Part shown: one piece after another, positions 45,701 to 53,808 of the stretch
How positions within the stretch are numbered: position 1 is the first letter of the stretch
Layout of the letters: each line of letters starts with the position of its first letter
Assembly (NCBI GenBank): GCA_947491475.1
Contig: CANLKN010000009.1
Span: 1 to 53,876, forward strand
Direction of reading: 5' to 3'
Length of the DNA: 53,876 nt
DNA from: Akkermansiaceae bacterium
GTDB taxonomy: Bacteria; Verrucomicrobiota; Verrucomicrobiia; Verrucomicrobiales; Akkermansiaceae
Position numbers and translations under genes: made by a program
Notes under the pieces: model-generated
Databases searched by the model: none
What the model was told of the DNA's origin: nothing
The model's input: only the letters and a program-made list of their open reading frames with translations

Positions 45701-46104
45701 CCGATGTCCTGGGTGTGGATGAGATCGCATTCCGCCGTTTGCGCTCCGGTGTTTTCCAATTCCACGTGCCAGAACCAGGCAGTCGCGCTTTCCGCAAGCA
45801 GCAAGCGGATGCGGAAAACCAGATCGCCCCAGCGGCCGTGGCCGGTCATGCCGCGCTCGTTGAAGAGCCATCTGGTCGGGCTGTGCGGCCCGGTCAGCGG
45901 GATGCTTTGGATCCGTGTGCCATGGCGGCGGAGATGGATGTTGAGCGGCCCGCCTTCCGCCTCGTTGCCGGGAAACAGGTTGATGAATATTTCGCCGCAA
46001 TTCATGCGGCGCGGCGAGCCGTTGGAGTTGAGCTGAAACGAAGTGCCCGCAGGGCTGGTAATGGTAAAGGGGAAGGGGATTTCGGAAGGACGGTGGATTT
46101 TCAT
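42736..46104 (-). CDS. GH94-type glycoside phosphorylase, 1,2-beta-oligoglucan phosphorylase-like
   Basis: A 1,122-residue cytoplasmic enzyme with no signal peptide. The C-terminal half has the GH94 (alpha/alpha)6 barrel: YSGGGWGTRDVCQGPLELLL, FRQQNPDGDWPQWFMFF, SHGDIVYWPVLALAEYLDAT, YGHGDWNDSLQP with the presumed general acid around Asp765-Asp768, and GGWRVYSSGPGIAVRLI. The long N-terminal beta-sandwich and overall size fit the 1,2-beta-oligoglucan phosphorylase group rather than the roughly 800-residue cellobiose phosphorylases. It would release glucose 1-phosphate from beta-1,2-glucan oligosaccharides. It is last in an apparent operon with an ABC-type membrane protein (15 bases) that could import the sugar. 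Substrate specificity is inferred from size and motifs. Confidence 0.82.
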   Translation of the reverse strand: MKIHRPSEIPFPFTITSPAGTSFQLNSNGSPRRMNCGEIFINLFPGNEAEGGPLNIHLRRHGTRIQSIPLTGPHSPTRWLFNERGMTGHGRWGDLVFRIRLLLAESATAWFWHVELENTGAQTAECDLIHTQDIGIAHYGAVRLNQYYVSQYIDHSPLAHPAKGVAIASRQNQSMGGAFPWTVIGSLSKGVSYATDALQFHGLTSRAGGKPAALGTGLPGARMQHEHSLVCIQDELIALHPGRKSTRGFFAWFEADHPDATSDADLGRIDDALALPEAICPAWPENETEPCGTGGCFTTAPCLESRDLTNDETRGYFGEAVRHEEIEDGKLMSFYTASGGHVVLKVKELEVLRPHGHILRSGSALVPDEASLTSTAWMGGVFHSMVTQGHVSINRLLSTCHSYLGLFRSHGQRVFVEINGEWRLLGTPSAFAMKADSCRWIYQHAGGVIEVTSSAAETSHKLHLSLNMVSGQPARFLISHHIAVNGDEEIHSGTVSYEKTGNAFHVRAVPESDVGRRFPNGSFIIEPDAATVIEAVGGDEMLYQDGHSRNEPFLCFITTPSSSAGITIRGNLVASEIPHAPGFWQSVADTLAITTPGSDALSISAQRVAEILPWFIQNALVHYLSPRGLEQYSGGGWGTRDVCQGPLELLLALGRFDPVRDLLCRVFRQQNPDGDWPQWFMFFERERGIRPDDSHGDIVYWPVLALAEYLDATGDASLLDETLPFFEPDGGGEVTTILGHVDRALELIRRRVIQGTVLAAYGHGDWNDSLQPAKPEMRDQLCSSWTVTLNYQTFITLAAAFRKLGLVSRAAALETEAAAILEAFQSTLIVDDVIAGLVYFHPHGNAEPLIHPRDRSTGLSFSLLPMIHAIINDMLTPVQAAHHLALIRGHLLGPDGAHLFDRPMAYHGGIQTNFQRAESASYFGREIGIMYLHAHIRYCEALARHGDSKEFFHALCQINPIAMRDLVPSAAIRQANCYYSSSDPAFADRYQAFAGYEKVKRGEVPLEGGWRVYSSGPGIAVRLIMQCFLGLRMEKDALVVDPVIPPELDGLTAHLKLNGQTIEVVYRIGKTGHGPMAVELNGSPLEFSRQTNRYRLGGIRIPMESWSSRLNESPNRLVLSLG

Positions 46105-46119
46105 GGGTGTGGCTGGTCT

Positions 46120-47160
46120 TTAGCCCGTTGGGGAGTTGCCCTTTCCACAACGTTCGGCGTGTTCGACAAACTCGCTGAGCCGGGCGACTACCGAGGCATA
46201 GGTGGAGATCGCCTGAAACTGCGTGACGATGAGGGAAAACGCGCCTAACAGCGTGGCGAATGCCATGGCCGACTGGCCGATCACGCCAAAATCGACTTCG
46301 CCCCGGATGAACAAAGGCGCGACGATCAGAACCGGGATCAGCTGGATCATGTAGTTGTAGCCGCTGGTGAAAAAGCTGAGGTTGCGGTTGATGGCGATGA
46401 TGCGCTGTAGGTTGGCGACCACGCTGTCGATGCGTTCATTGACTTTTTGTTTCACATCAAGCTCGGTGCCTGAGGAGATGATATGATTTCCCTCCCTCTG
46501 GACCTGGATGAGCACGGAGCGGAAATCCGCCTCGAAGTCGGATTGCCGGTAGTTGAGCCGGATGAGCGGGCGCCCCAGCCAAATGGTGAGAAGAGAACCA
46601 CCGAGCGCGTAAACCACCGCCACCAGGAATAGCTTGGGGCTGATGTTCCACAATACACCCGAGAAGGAAAGGACGGTCAGTGTGGCATTGAGCATCATCA
46701 GCACGAATGACAGCGTGGTGGTGGTCAGTGCCCGCACGTCCTCGGTCATGCGCTGGTCCGGGTTGCTCACCATGTCTTCGCCCACGAGGTGCTGGAACAA
46801 GTGGCGTTCGATGTAAACTCCGGTGATGCGGCGGGTGAGCCATTCCCGCCAGAGCAGCCCGAGTCGCTCTTCGGTGAAGCGGAACAGCACGCCGACCAGC
46901 GTGGAGCAGGCAAAGACCGCCACATAAAACCAGGCGTAGCGGACAAATCCCGCGGAATCCCGGTTTTCGATAGCCGTCATGAAATATCGCCCGACATAAC
47001 TGTTGGTCACGTTCATGCCATTGATGCAAAGCATGAGTAAAATCAGGCCCACGAGCATCAGGCGTGCCTTGTGGCCCACGCGCGATTTGAGGAAAAAACC
47101 GATGGCGTTCAACAAGCGCCAAATCGTTTTTCGGCTGATGGCTCCTTGTTTGCCGTTCAT
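46120..47160 (-). CDS. ABC exporter/importer membrane domain without ATPase domain (YddA/SbmA type)
   Basis: A 346-residue protein matching the ABC_membrane_2/SbmA-like transmembrane domain: about six hydrophobic helices, FRFTEERLGLLWREWLTRRI, NPDQRMTEDVRALTTTTLSF, LNYRQSDFEADFRSVLIQVQ and the final FQAISTYASVVARLSEFVEH. In YddA-type proteins a 200-residue ATPase domain follows directly; here the frame stops after HAERCGKGNSPTG and the next gene starts 15 bases later, so the ATPase is absent. Either it was deleted or the protein works like SbmA/BacA, which are proton-driven and lack an ATPase. ATG 47160 is preferred; a GTG at 47190 would add ten residues. Confidence 0.8.
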   Translation of the reverse strand: MNGKQGAISRKTIWRLLNAIGFFLKSRVGHKARLMLVGLILLMLCINGMNVTNSYVGRYFMTAIENRDSAGFVRYAWFYVAVFACSTLVGVLFRFTEERLGLLWREWLTRRITGVYIERHLFQHLVGEDMVSNPDQRMTEDVRALTTTTLSFVLMMLNATLTVLSFSGVLWNISPKLFLVAVVYALGGSLLTIWLGRPLIRLNYRQSDFEADFRSVLIQVQREGNHIISSGTELDVKQKVNERIDSVVANLQRIIAINRNLSFFTSGYNYMIQLIPVLIVAPLFIRGEVDFGVIGQSAMAFATLLGAFSLIVTQFQAISTYASVVARLSEFVEHAERCGKGNSPTG

Positions 47161-47186
47161 GTTGTTGGTGGGTGATTTGCCATCTC

Positions 47187-47334
47187 TCACTCAAGCAGCG
47201 CGTAGGCCGGGTCCCGCCAAAGGAAGCTGCCCTGCGGATGATGGACCATGGAGAACCACATGCGGAAAATCATGCCAAAGCCATGAATCGCAATGCTGGC
47301 GGATAAGAGAAGCAACAACGAGCGGCTTGATCAT
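47187..47334 (-). pseudogene. Small membrane-protein remnant between nodT-like and ABC genes
   Basis: From ATG 47334 (eight bases after the NodT-like stop) the frame starts MIKPLVVAS, but the protein-like reading after a few codons is the neighbouring frame: LLLLLSASIAIHGFGMIF, RMWFSMVHHPQGSFLWRD, PAYALLE with stop at 47187. Joining both by a one-base correction would give a 47-residue single-span protein. It may be a frameshifted small gene or the 3' end of a larger deleted one. No family recognised. Confidence 0.4.
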
Positions 47335-47341
47335 GGGTGGA

Positions 47342-48727
47342 TCATTTCCAGCCGCCACCCAGCGCGCGGTAGGCCTGCACCACGGCGAGCAACCGGTCGC
47401 GGCGCGCGTCGGTGAGTGTCAGTTCGGAATCGAACAAGCTGCGCTCGGAATCAAGCACTTCGAGATAACTCGATTCGCCGCCTTGGAAGCGGTCGTTGGC
47501 GACACGCGCGACCTTGCGGTTTGCCTCCAGCAGGCGTTCCTGTTCGGTGATGATTTCGCCGGTTTTCAGGTGACTGTTGATGGCGTCCGCCGCTTCGCGA
47601 AACGCTTGTTTGGCAGCACGGTCGTGTGCGGCGAGCGCCTCGCCGGCCAACGCGCTGGCGGAGTCCACGCGGGCCTTGCCGCGGCCGGCATCGAAAATCG
47701 GCCCGGCGAGGCGGGGTCCGATGGTATAGACGGCGGAATTGCTGTCGAGCAGGTTGTCGAGCTGGCTGCTTAGCACTCCACCATTGCCAGTGAGTGATAG
47801 TGACGGTAGGCGCAGCGCCTCGGCCACGCCGATTTCCGCGACGGCTGCCTGATAGGCCTGGCTGGCGGCGGCGACGTCCGGACGGCGCTCCAGCAGCGTG
47901 GACGAAAGGCCCCCATTGATGCGCAGCGAGCGGTCCAGGCTGTCGAGGCTGCCGCCGCGTGCCACACCGGCCGGGTATTCACCTAACAGGAAACGGATTT
48001 CGTTTTCCTTGGCTGCGATCGCCTGCTCGGTGACCGGGATGGCGGTGCGTGCCTGGCCTAACAGCGCCTCGGCTTGGCCAACTTCGAGGTCGGAGCTGAC
48101 TCCACCGTCGCGGCGCGAGATGACGAGCTCGAGCGATGACTGGCGGCTTTCCGCAGTGCGCATGGAAATGGCGAGGCGTTCATCCAGATTCTTGAGCTCG
48201 ATGTAGGCGAAGGCAACTGCGGCGACCAGACTGGTTTGCACCGCATCGCGCCGGTATTCGGCCTCCAGCAACCTGGAACGCGCCGCCTCGTTGCTGCGGC
48301 GGATGCCGCCCCACAGGTCGAACTCCCAACTGAGTAGTCCTGTTAGATCGTAAATCTCGGAACTTCGGTCGCCACCGGGAGCGACCTGGCCTGCGTTGCG
48401 CGAACCGTAGTTTGCGGCTGCGCCGGTGCTGCCGCTGATTTGCGGAAACCAATCGGAGCGCGCGGAATTGGCGCGCGCGCGCGCTTGTTCGATGCGGTAG
48501 GTGGCGGCCACCAGATCCGGGTTGTTGGCCAGCGCGCGTTCGATCAACTCGCGCAGAGTGGAATCGGTGAAAACCTGCCGCCATGCCTTGTCACCGAAGG
48601 ACTCGCCATGGGGCGAGGAATCGCCTCGGATCGAGCCGGGCGCTTTCGCATCAGGCGAGCCAGGCTGCGGTCCGAGGACGCAGGAACTGAGAAACAATAA
48701 ACCTGGAAGGGTGTAAAATTTTCGCAT
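47342..48727 (-). CDS. NodT-family outer-membrane efflux lipoprotein
   Basis: A 461-residue TolC-like channel of the RND/NodT group. The lipoprotein signal MRKFYTLPGLLFLSSC ends at Cys16 (ATG 48727; the frame is open far upstream only by chance). Two repeated helix-barrel units follow: LRELIERALANNPDLVAATY, RIEQARARANSARSDWFPQI, SWEFDLWGGIRRSNEAARSR and the second copy SSTLLERRPDVAAASQAYQA, AEIGVAEALRLPSLSLTG, GGESSYLEVLDSERSLFDSE. It would form an outer-membrane exit duct with a periplasmic adaptor and an inner pump, but neither is intact nearby; the only RND permease trace is the ghost at 41.4 kb. It is first in the operon with the ABC-type membrane protein and the phosphorylase. Confidence 0.92.
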   Translation of the reverse strand: MRKFYTLPGLLFLSSCVLGPQPGSPDAKAPGSIRGDSSPHGESFGDKAWRQVFTDSTLRELIERALANNPDLVAATYRIEQARARANSARSDWFPQISGSTGAAANYGSRNAGQVAPGGDRSSEIYDLTGLLSWEFDLWGGIRRSNEAARSRLLEAEYRRDAVQTSLVAAVAFAYIELKNLDERLAISMRTAESRQSSLELVISRRDGGVSSDLEVGQAEALLGQARTAIPVTEQAIAAKENEIRFLLGEYPAGVARGGSLDSLDRSLRINGGLSSTLLERRPDVAAASQAYQAAVAEIGVAEALRLPSLSLTGNGGVLSSQLDNLLDSNSAVYTIGPRLAGPIFDAGRGKARVDSASALAGEALAAHDRAAKQAFREAADAINSHLKTGEIITEQERLLEANRKVARVANDRFQGGESSYLEVLDSERSLFDSELTLTDARRDRLLAVVQAYRALGGGWK

Positions 48728-48962
48728 CGGGACGGTAGTGTGATGGGAGATGCTCCGGGAGGCAACGGATTTATCAGGCGTGTTGAGCCCCCGCCAAGCT
48801 GCCCAAAAGGGAAGTTGACCACCATGGCGATGCCGCTTCCATCTGGTGAAATCCTGATGGATTCCGAGCGTTGCGAGTAGGTGATTCGACCATCCGTTAC
48901 GGCGTATTTGCCTCTGGACAGCGGTGATTTCTTTAGTTGGTATCGAGTGCCCCCTGCACCGC

Positions 48963-50246
48963 ATGGAAACCTCCCCCGATGCAACCCCAGACCTTGTTAC
49001 CTCGGCACGTGACTTGCGGTGGGAGCTTCTGTTTGAACAAAGCCCGCTGAGCATCCAGGTCTTCGCGCCGGACGGACGCACCATCCGATTCAATCCCGCT
49101 TGGGAAAACCTCTTCGGCCTGACGCGCGAGGAAGCCTACGTCTTAAACGTGCTCAAAGCACCGGATCTCATCGCGTCAGGGGCCATCCATCACATTCGCA
49201 AGGCCTTCTAGGGAGAGGCGGTTTTCGTTCCACCCGTCCCGTTTCCAGTTCGCGGGAAACCTAAGGAAATCCGCTGGATCGGCGGCACCCTGTTCCCGGT
49301 CATCACGCCCGATGGGGTGCTTCAGGAAGTCGTCGTCATCCACCATGATATCACCGAACTCAAGGAGGCGGAGGAAACGATGCGCCGCCTCAATGAGATC
49401 CTTGAGGAACGCGTCGCCACCCGCACCGCGGAACTCCGTGCCTCCGAGGAAAACCTCCGTGCCGCTCTTGATGCGGAGCGCCAGATCAACCTGCTCAAGA
49501 CCAGTTTCGTAGGCATCGTCAGCCACGAGTTCCGCACCCCACTCGGCATCATCAGCACGGCCACCGAGCTGCTCAGCCGCTACGATGGCAAGCTCACCCC
49601 ACTCCAACGCTCGCAATACACCGGCTCGATCATGGGGGCCGTCAAACGCATGACCGGCATGATGGAGCACATCCTCCTGCTCGCTTGGATCGACAGCGGA
49701 AACGTCGCGCTCGCCCTGAGCCCGCTCGATCTAACGACCTGGCTCCCCAAGACCCTCGCGGAAATCAAAGGCTCCTGCCCGTCCCAGGACTACTGTCTGA
49801 ACCATTTGCCAGCGGACTCAAGACCCCTCGAAAATCGCGTGGAAACCTGCCCCATCGTGCACGATTACCACCTCGAAATCGACTCTTCAGACACGCTGCG
49901 CCACGCCTTGATGGACGAAGCCTTGTTGCACCACATCTTCGGCAACCTGTTTTCCAATGCCTGCAAATACTCGCCTCCCGGCTCGCGGATCGACATCAGC
50001 CTCCGCCATCAAGCGCCCCACGTGATTCTCAGCATCCGGAATCAGGGCCCCGGCATTCCGGAGGACGAGCAGGCCCACCTTTTTGATGGGTTCTACCGCG
50101 GCTCGAATGTCGGCAACCAGCCGGGCACCGGTCTCGGCCTGGCCATCACCCACCGCTGCATCGAACTGCTAGGCGGCGCGATCACTCTCCAAAGCAGTGC
50201 CACTGATGGCACCACCTTCACTGTCACCCTCCCGCTTTCCCCATGA
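48963..50246 (+). pseudogene. PAS-domain histidine kinase interrupted by one in-frame TAG
   Basis: From ATG 48963 the frame gives a PAS domain (RWELLFEQSPLSIQVFAPDG, RFNPAWENLFGLTREEAY) up to HHIRKAF, then TAG at 49209-49211. The same frame continues without a stop: GEAVFVPPVPFPV, IRWIGGTLFPVITPDG completing the PAS domain, a coiled linker, HisKA with phospho-acceptor His in FVGIVSHEFRTPLGIISTAT, and HATPase motifs LFSNACKYSP, GPGIPEDEQAHLFDGFYRG and GTGLGLAI. Corrected length is 427 residues, cytosolic. A GTG near 49317 could restart translation of the kinase part without PAS. The response regulator start overlaps its stop (ATGA). Everything except the one codon looks functional. Confidence 0.8.
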
Positions 50247-50854
50247 CCGATCTGCTGCTCATCGAGGACGATCTCACCATGCTCGAACTGCTCGCCACCG
50301 CGCTCGAGTTCGAGGGTTTTTTCGTCCATCGCGCGCCGGACGGCCATAGCGGGCTGGAACTCGCCCGCCAGCACAACCCACACCTGATTCTCTGCGACGT
50401 CATGATGCCCGGCATCGACGGCTACAGCGTCCTCGCCGCCCTCCGCTCCGATCCACGGCTCGCCTCCACTCCATTCATCTTTCTAACCGCGCGCGGCGAA
50501 AAGAAAGACCTCCGCCTCGGCATGGTCAGCGGGGCCGATGACTATCTCACCAAACCTGTCGCCATCGACGAGTTGCTCGAAGCCATCCGCTGCCGTCTCG
50601 CCCGCCATGGTGAGCTTGCGCGCAGGCAGCGCGATTTCTCCGACGTCACCCCGCTGCGCGCCCTCGGCCTCACCCCCAAGCAGGCCGAAATCCTCCTCTG
50701 GGTCGCCCAGGGAAAAACCAATGCCGAAACCGCCCTCATCCTCGGCATCAGCGAAGGCACGGTGAAAAAACACCTTGAACACATCTTTGAAAAACTCGGC
50801 GTCGAGAAACGCGGAGCCGCCAGCCTCATCGCACTCGAAGCGCTGGTGGCTTGA
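50243..50854 (+). CDS. Two-component response regulator, LuxR/NarL type
   Basis: A 203-residue regulator. The receiver domain has the acidic pair Glu8-Asp9-Asp10, phospho-acceptor Asp52 in LILCDVMMPGIDGYSVLAAL, Thr in IFLTARGEK and Lys in DDYLTKPVAIDELL. The C-terminal LuxR-type helix-turn-helix is LTPKQAEILLWVAQGKTNAE and LGISEGTVKKHLEHIFEKLG. It overlaps the histidine kinase gene by four bases (ATGA), so the two are co-translated partners. Targets are unknown. Confidence 0.95.
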   Translation: MTDLLLIEDDLTMLELLATALEFEGFFVHRAPDGHSGLELARQHNPHLILCDVMMPGIDGYSVLAALRSDPRLASTPFIFLTARGEKKDLRLGMVSGADDYLTKPVAIDELLEAIRCRLARHGELARRQRDFSDVTPLRALGLTPKQAEILLWVAQGKTNAETALILGISEGTVKKHLEHIFEKLGVEKRGAASLIALEALVA

Positions 50855-52015
50855 GGTCCGGGCCCGCCCAGCGGATTCCTCCAGTGCCAGAACCGTAAAC
50901 TGCGCGTTTGTCGCCGGGGAATCCAGAAACAAGCCGCCGCGCCGGGTCCCGGTCGACCGCTCGCATCTTATAAGCCGTCAACTCTTGCGTCTTGAATTCT
51001 TGAGTCTCCCCCACATACGTCGAAAGACGGATACCCAACTTCCGAAGAATCAGGTAGGACCTGCCTGTGGTTGTCGGAAGTCACGCCGCCAGTCCCTAAA
51101 CCGGAACATTCCATGAAGCTGGCCAAGCCGTGGCATCCTTCCCCCCTCGACCCCAAAGCTTTGGCGCGGATAGCAGCGCGGAAACGACACGCATGCCCCC
51201 CGACATCGCGTCGCCCAAGCACTGCTTCCGCGTCAAAGCCCTGGTGCCGCTCCAGCCAAGATGCCCGATCAAGGAGCGTGGGCATCCTGCCCACATCAGG
51301 AAAAAGCAACCGCCACAACCCGGCCAATGCCCCGCTTGGAAATCCCCCAATTGGCCCCCTCCGTTTGCTCCTGTTCAAAAAACCATTTCATTCGCGTCCA
51401 TTCGCGGTTCAAAAACTCTTCCCTCTTCCCGAAGAAGTCTCAAAGTCCTGGATGCGAAAGACCAGCGCCAAGCTCCATTTCGACGTTCAATGTTCGATGT
51501 TGGACGTTCGATGTTCCTCTTCCCTAACACTTCCAAACCATCCCCTCCGCAACAATTCCGCCACATTGGGCGCGCCTCTTCCCTCTCTTCCGTTCCATGT
51601 TTCATGTTCCATGTTTCGTGTTTCATGTTCATCTCCTTCTCCCAACCCCCTCATTTTCAACAACTCACCACTCCCCAGCCGCCGCCCTCCGCCCTCCAGC
51701 CTCCGCCCCTTCTTCTCTCTTCCACTGCTCACTGCTCACTGCTCACTGCTCACTGCTCACTGCTCACTGCTCACTGCTCACTGCTCACTGCTCACTGATC
51801 ACTCGGCACTTTTTTTCGCCCCCAGCGAAAAAAAATCTTGCCGCCCCCCCCTTCACGTTGTTCTTTAGCCACGAAACCTGTGGTGAATCAGGTGCACTGT
51901 GTTCGCAATCCCGCTTCCCAGACACCCGCCAACCACTCCAAATACCGACCAAATACCTGAAAAAACCTAACCTCGACCCCAACCCCCGATTCCAAACCAA
52001 AAAACAACCATTGTC
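50855..52015. other. 1.16-kb non-coding stretch made of dispersed repeats
   Basis: No frame here looks like a protein. The stretch is a patchwork: a Cys-free, Ala/Arg-type segment around 51125-51310; the word CATTCGCGTCCATTCGCGG near 51388-51410 also found at the argA-like 3' end; several near-copies of TTCATGTTCCATGTTTC and GTTCGATGTT around 51490-51630; CCGCCCTCC-rich DNA at 51670-51720; the heptamer array at 51723; and a poly-C/poly-A tract at 51830-51855 before the next gene. This is typical intergenic repeat debris of these genomes. Confidence 0.6.
51723..51799 (+). repeat. Heptanucleotide tandem repeat (CACTGCT)n
   Basis: Ten exact copies of CACTGCT run from 51723 to 51792, followed by one variant CACTGAT. 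The flank CACTGATCACTCGGCACTT also appears near 29375-29400 with only a single repeat unit, so the array has expanded at this site. It lies in non-coding DNA about 220 bases upstream of a secreted-protein gene. Confidence 0.9.
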
Positions 52016-52990
52016 ATGAAAACCACACTTTATTCATTACTCGCCGCCGCTGCCGCTCTAGGCTTCGCACAGGCGCAAACCGCTTACACCACTCCGGTGG
52101 GGTATGAAACCGTTGCAGTAGCATCGGGATTCAACTATCACGGCTTACGCCTTCATCAGGCGGCTGTCGCTGCCGGCACTTTCGAAACTGTCGGTGCTTC
52201 TTCTGTCACCGACACCGGTGCGGATTTCAGTGCTCTTAGTTCAAATCCTACTACAACCTTCGTTATTGAAATCACCGACGGTGCAGGGGTTTTGACTCAA
52301 GTATTGGGTTCTGCTGTCAGCGGTAGCACTATCAATACCACAGATAACCTCAGTGCTGCTGGAGTAGCTAACGGTGCCAACTACAGAATTCGCCCCGCCA
52401 GCACACTCTCTAGTGTTTTTGGAGCCAACAACTCTGCTGGTTTGGCCGCTGGTTTCGGCGGCATCGGTGGTGACATCATTTTCATTCCTGATGGTGCGGG
52501 TGGATTTGATCAATATTATTACGACGACCTCGAAGGTAGCTGGGCAGACGTTAACGGCGCTCCTGTAAATGGCGCTACTATCCCCTTGGTTTACACTGAC
52601 AGTCTTATTATTTCCGCAACGGGCTCACTAAACTTGGTTGTCACAGGTGAAGTGAAAACCAAGAACACCCTCGCTGCAACCGCTTCAGGATTCAATTACC
52701 TTGGTTCTGTTTACCCAGTCGGCGCCACTCTTGCTTCGACATTTGATTCCGCAATCCCAGACTTGGATAAAGGTTTCGGCGGCATCGGTGGTGATATCTT
52801 TTTCGTTCCAGATGGATCGGGCGGATTTAATCAATTTTACTACGATGACCTTGAATCCAGCTGGGCTGATGTTAATGGCGCAGCCATTGACGGTTCCACG
52901 ATTCAAATGAAACCAGGAGTTATCTTTTCCAATGATGGTGCACCTATGAATCTAAAACTTACTCCTCCTGCTTCTTATTTAAATCTATGA
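52016..52990 (+). CDS. Secreted Verrucomicrobia-type protein with internal duplication (TIGR02597-like)
   Basis: A 324-residue exported protein with signal peptide MKTTLYSLLAAAAALGFAQA. Two halves are homologous: ASGFNYHG and ASGFNYLG, then FGGIGGDIIFIPDGAGGFDQ with YYYDDLEGSWADVNGAPV, and FGGIGGDIFFVPDGSGGFNQ with FYYDDLESSWADVNGAAI. The layout resembles the Verrucomicrobia family TIGR02597, whose function is unknown; that assignment is from memory of the pattern. It is Ser/Thr/Gly rich and likely beta-stranded, fitting a surface or matrix protein. Base composition is lower in GC than the core genes. The PEP-CTERM gene 45 bases downstream is probably co-expressed. Confidence 0.8.
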   Translation: MKTTLYSLLAAAAALGFAQAQTAYTTPVGYETVAVASGFNYHGLRLHQAAVAAGTFETVGASSVTDTGADFSALSSNPTTTFVIEITDGAGVLTQVLGSAVSGSTINTTDNLSAAGVANGANYRIRPASTLSSVFGANNSAGLAAGFGGIGGDIIFIPDGAGGFDQYYYDDLEGSWADVNGAPVNGATIPLVYTDSLIISATGSLNLVVTGEVKTKNTLAATASGFNYLGSVYPVGATLASTFDSAIPDLDKGFGGIGGDIFFVPDGSGGFNQFYYDDLESSWADVNGAAIDGSTIQMKPGVIFSNDGAPMNLKLTPPASYLNL

Positions 52991-53005
52991 TCCTTTGATT
53001 GAAAT

Positions 53006-53029
53006 CCACAACCACAACCACAACCATAA
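53006..53029 (+). repeat. Hexamer repeat (CCACAA) in the leader of the PEP-CTERM gene
   Basis: Three exact CCACAA units at 53006-53023 and a variant CCATAA at 53024-53029, ending six bases before the start codon. TATAAT at 53032-53037 overlaps the ATG, so no Shine-Dalgarno sequence is present. Confidence 0.7.
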
Positions 53030-53035
53030 ATTATA

Positions 53036-53665
53036 ATGAAATCGAAATTAACCATGCTCGCGTTGGCGGCTTCTGCTTCGGCCTCCTTTGCCGCTTCGAC
53101 GCTCAATATTAACAACTTCTCTGGAGCCACAAATGGCACACCTATAGTTAACAGCGCGGGTGCCGCGCTTGCCGTTAATACATTCTTTGCCAACGGTGGC
53201 TACTTCAATACGACAATGAACTGGGCAACTGTGACTGCTCAGGACATCAAGGCTGCATTTGTCGGTATCGATGCTTCGACATTAGCAGTTGGAACTAGAA
53301 ACGGTCTTTTCACCGGCCAAACCTTTAATGGTGTGCTTCCTGGGGGACTTGCTGGCCAGAATGCATACATAGTTGTGGCAGATAGTAGTAATTTTGCGTT
53401 GGCTACCGTATTTGCAGTTTTCAATGCAGGTGTGCCATTTACCGCTCCCGATGGACTCGGTAATAGCTCGCAAACGATCTCGGGTGCCAACAGCGCCAGT
53501 GTAGTGTTCGGCACCGTTCGCTCAGTTACAACTCAGCCTAACAACGTTACGGGCGCTAATTTCGCAAATGGCGTTGTGATGGTGAGTCAAAACGTCCCCG
53601 AGCCCTCCGCCGCGCTTCTCGGTGCGCTGGGTGCCCTCGGTCTCCTTCGCCGCCGCCGGATCTGA
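53036..53665 (+). CDS. PEP-CTERM sorted surface protein
   Basis: A 209-residue exported protein: signal peptide MKSKLTMLALAASASASFAA, a Ser/Thr/Asn/Gly-rich mature part, and the C-terminal sorting signal VPEPSAALLGALGALGLLRR with a final RRRI. PEP-CTERM signals are processed by exosortase (XrtA-like) and mark proteins for the exopolysaccharide-rich envelope. The mature part (TLNINNFSGATNGTPIVNSA) has no named domain. No exosortase gene is in this window. Confidence 0.9.
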   Translation: MKSKLTMLALAASASASFAASTLNINNFSGATNGTPIVNSAGAALAVNTFFANGGYFNTTMNWATVTAQDIKAAFVGIDASTLAVGTRNGLFTGQTFNGVLPGGLAGQNAYIVVADSSNFALATVFAVFNAGVPFTAPDGLGNSSQTISGANSASVVFGTVRSVTTQPNNVTGANFANGVVMVSQNVPEPSAALLGALGALGLLRRRRI

Positions 53666-53704
53666 TCCAAGCGTTGGCTGAACAAGCACACAACCTTTAA
53701 CCAC

Positions 53705-53733
53705 AGAGGCGGGCCCCACAAAGGCCCGCCTCT
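53705..53733 (+). terminator. Rho-independent terminator after the PEP-CTERM gene
   Basis: GAGGCGGGCC (53706-53715) pairs perfectly with GGCCCGCCTC (53723-53732), plus A53705-T53733, around a seven-base loop, followed by TTGCTTT. It starts 40 bases after the stop codon. Confidence 0.88.
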
Positions 53734-53752
53734 TGCTTTGCAAGGGTCTCTC

Positions 53753-53808
53753 TGGGGTCAGTCCCCGCAGTCTAACATGAATGAATGGGGTCAGTGAATG
53801 GGGTCAGT
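53753..53808 (+). repeat. Three copies of TGGGGTCAGT near the window end
   Basis: TGGGGTCAGT occurs at 53753-53762, 53786-53795 and 53799-53808. The window then ends with a possible start, ATGCCGCATGGCCAG, at 53857. Words of this type often sit near small transposases of the IS200/RAYT kind, but too little of the next gene is visible to say. Confidence 0.5.

Noticed and set aside
39524-49211. Reassignment of TAG to an amino acid
   Set aside because: Several clearly complete genes here (the sigma factor, the kinase, the polyamine-binding lipoprotein) end with TAG, so TAG is a working stop codon.
51723-51799. CRISPR array
   Set aside because: The units are seven bases with no spacers; it is a simple tandem repeat and there are no cas genes.
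50855-52015. Several Ser/Pro-rich frames in the repeat region
   Set aside because: They translate the tandem and dispersed repeats (runs of Cys-Ser-Leu-Leu-Thr-Ala-His), which is not protein-like.
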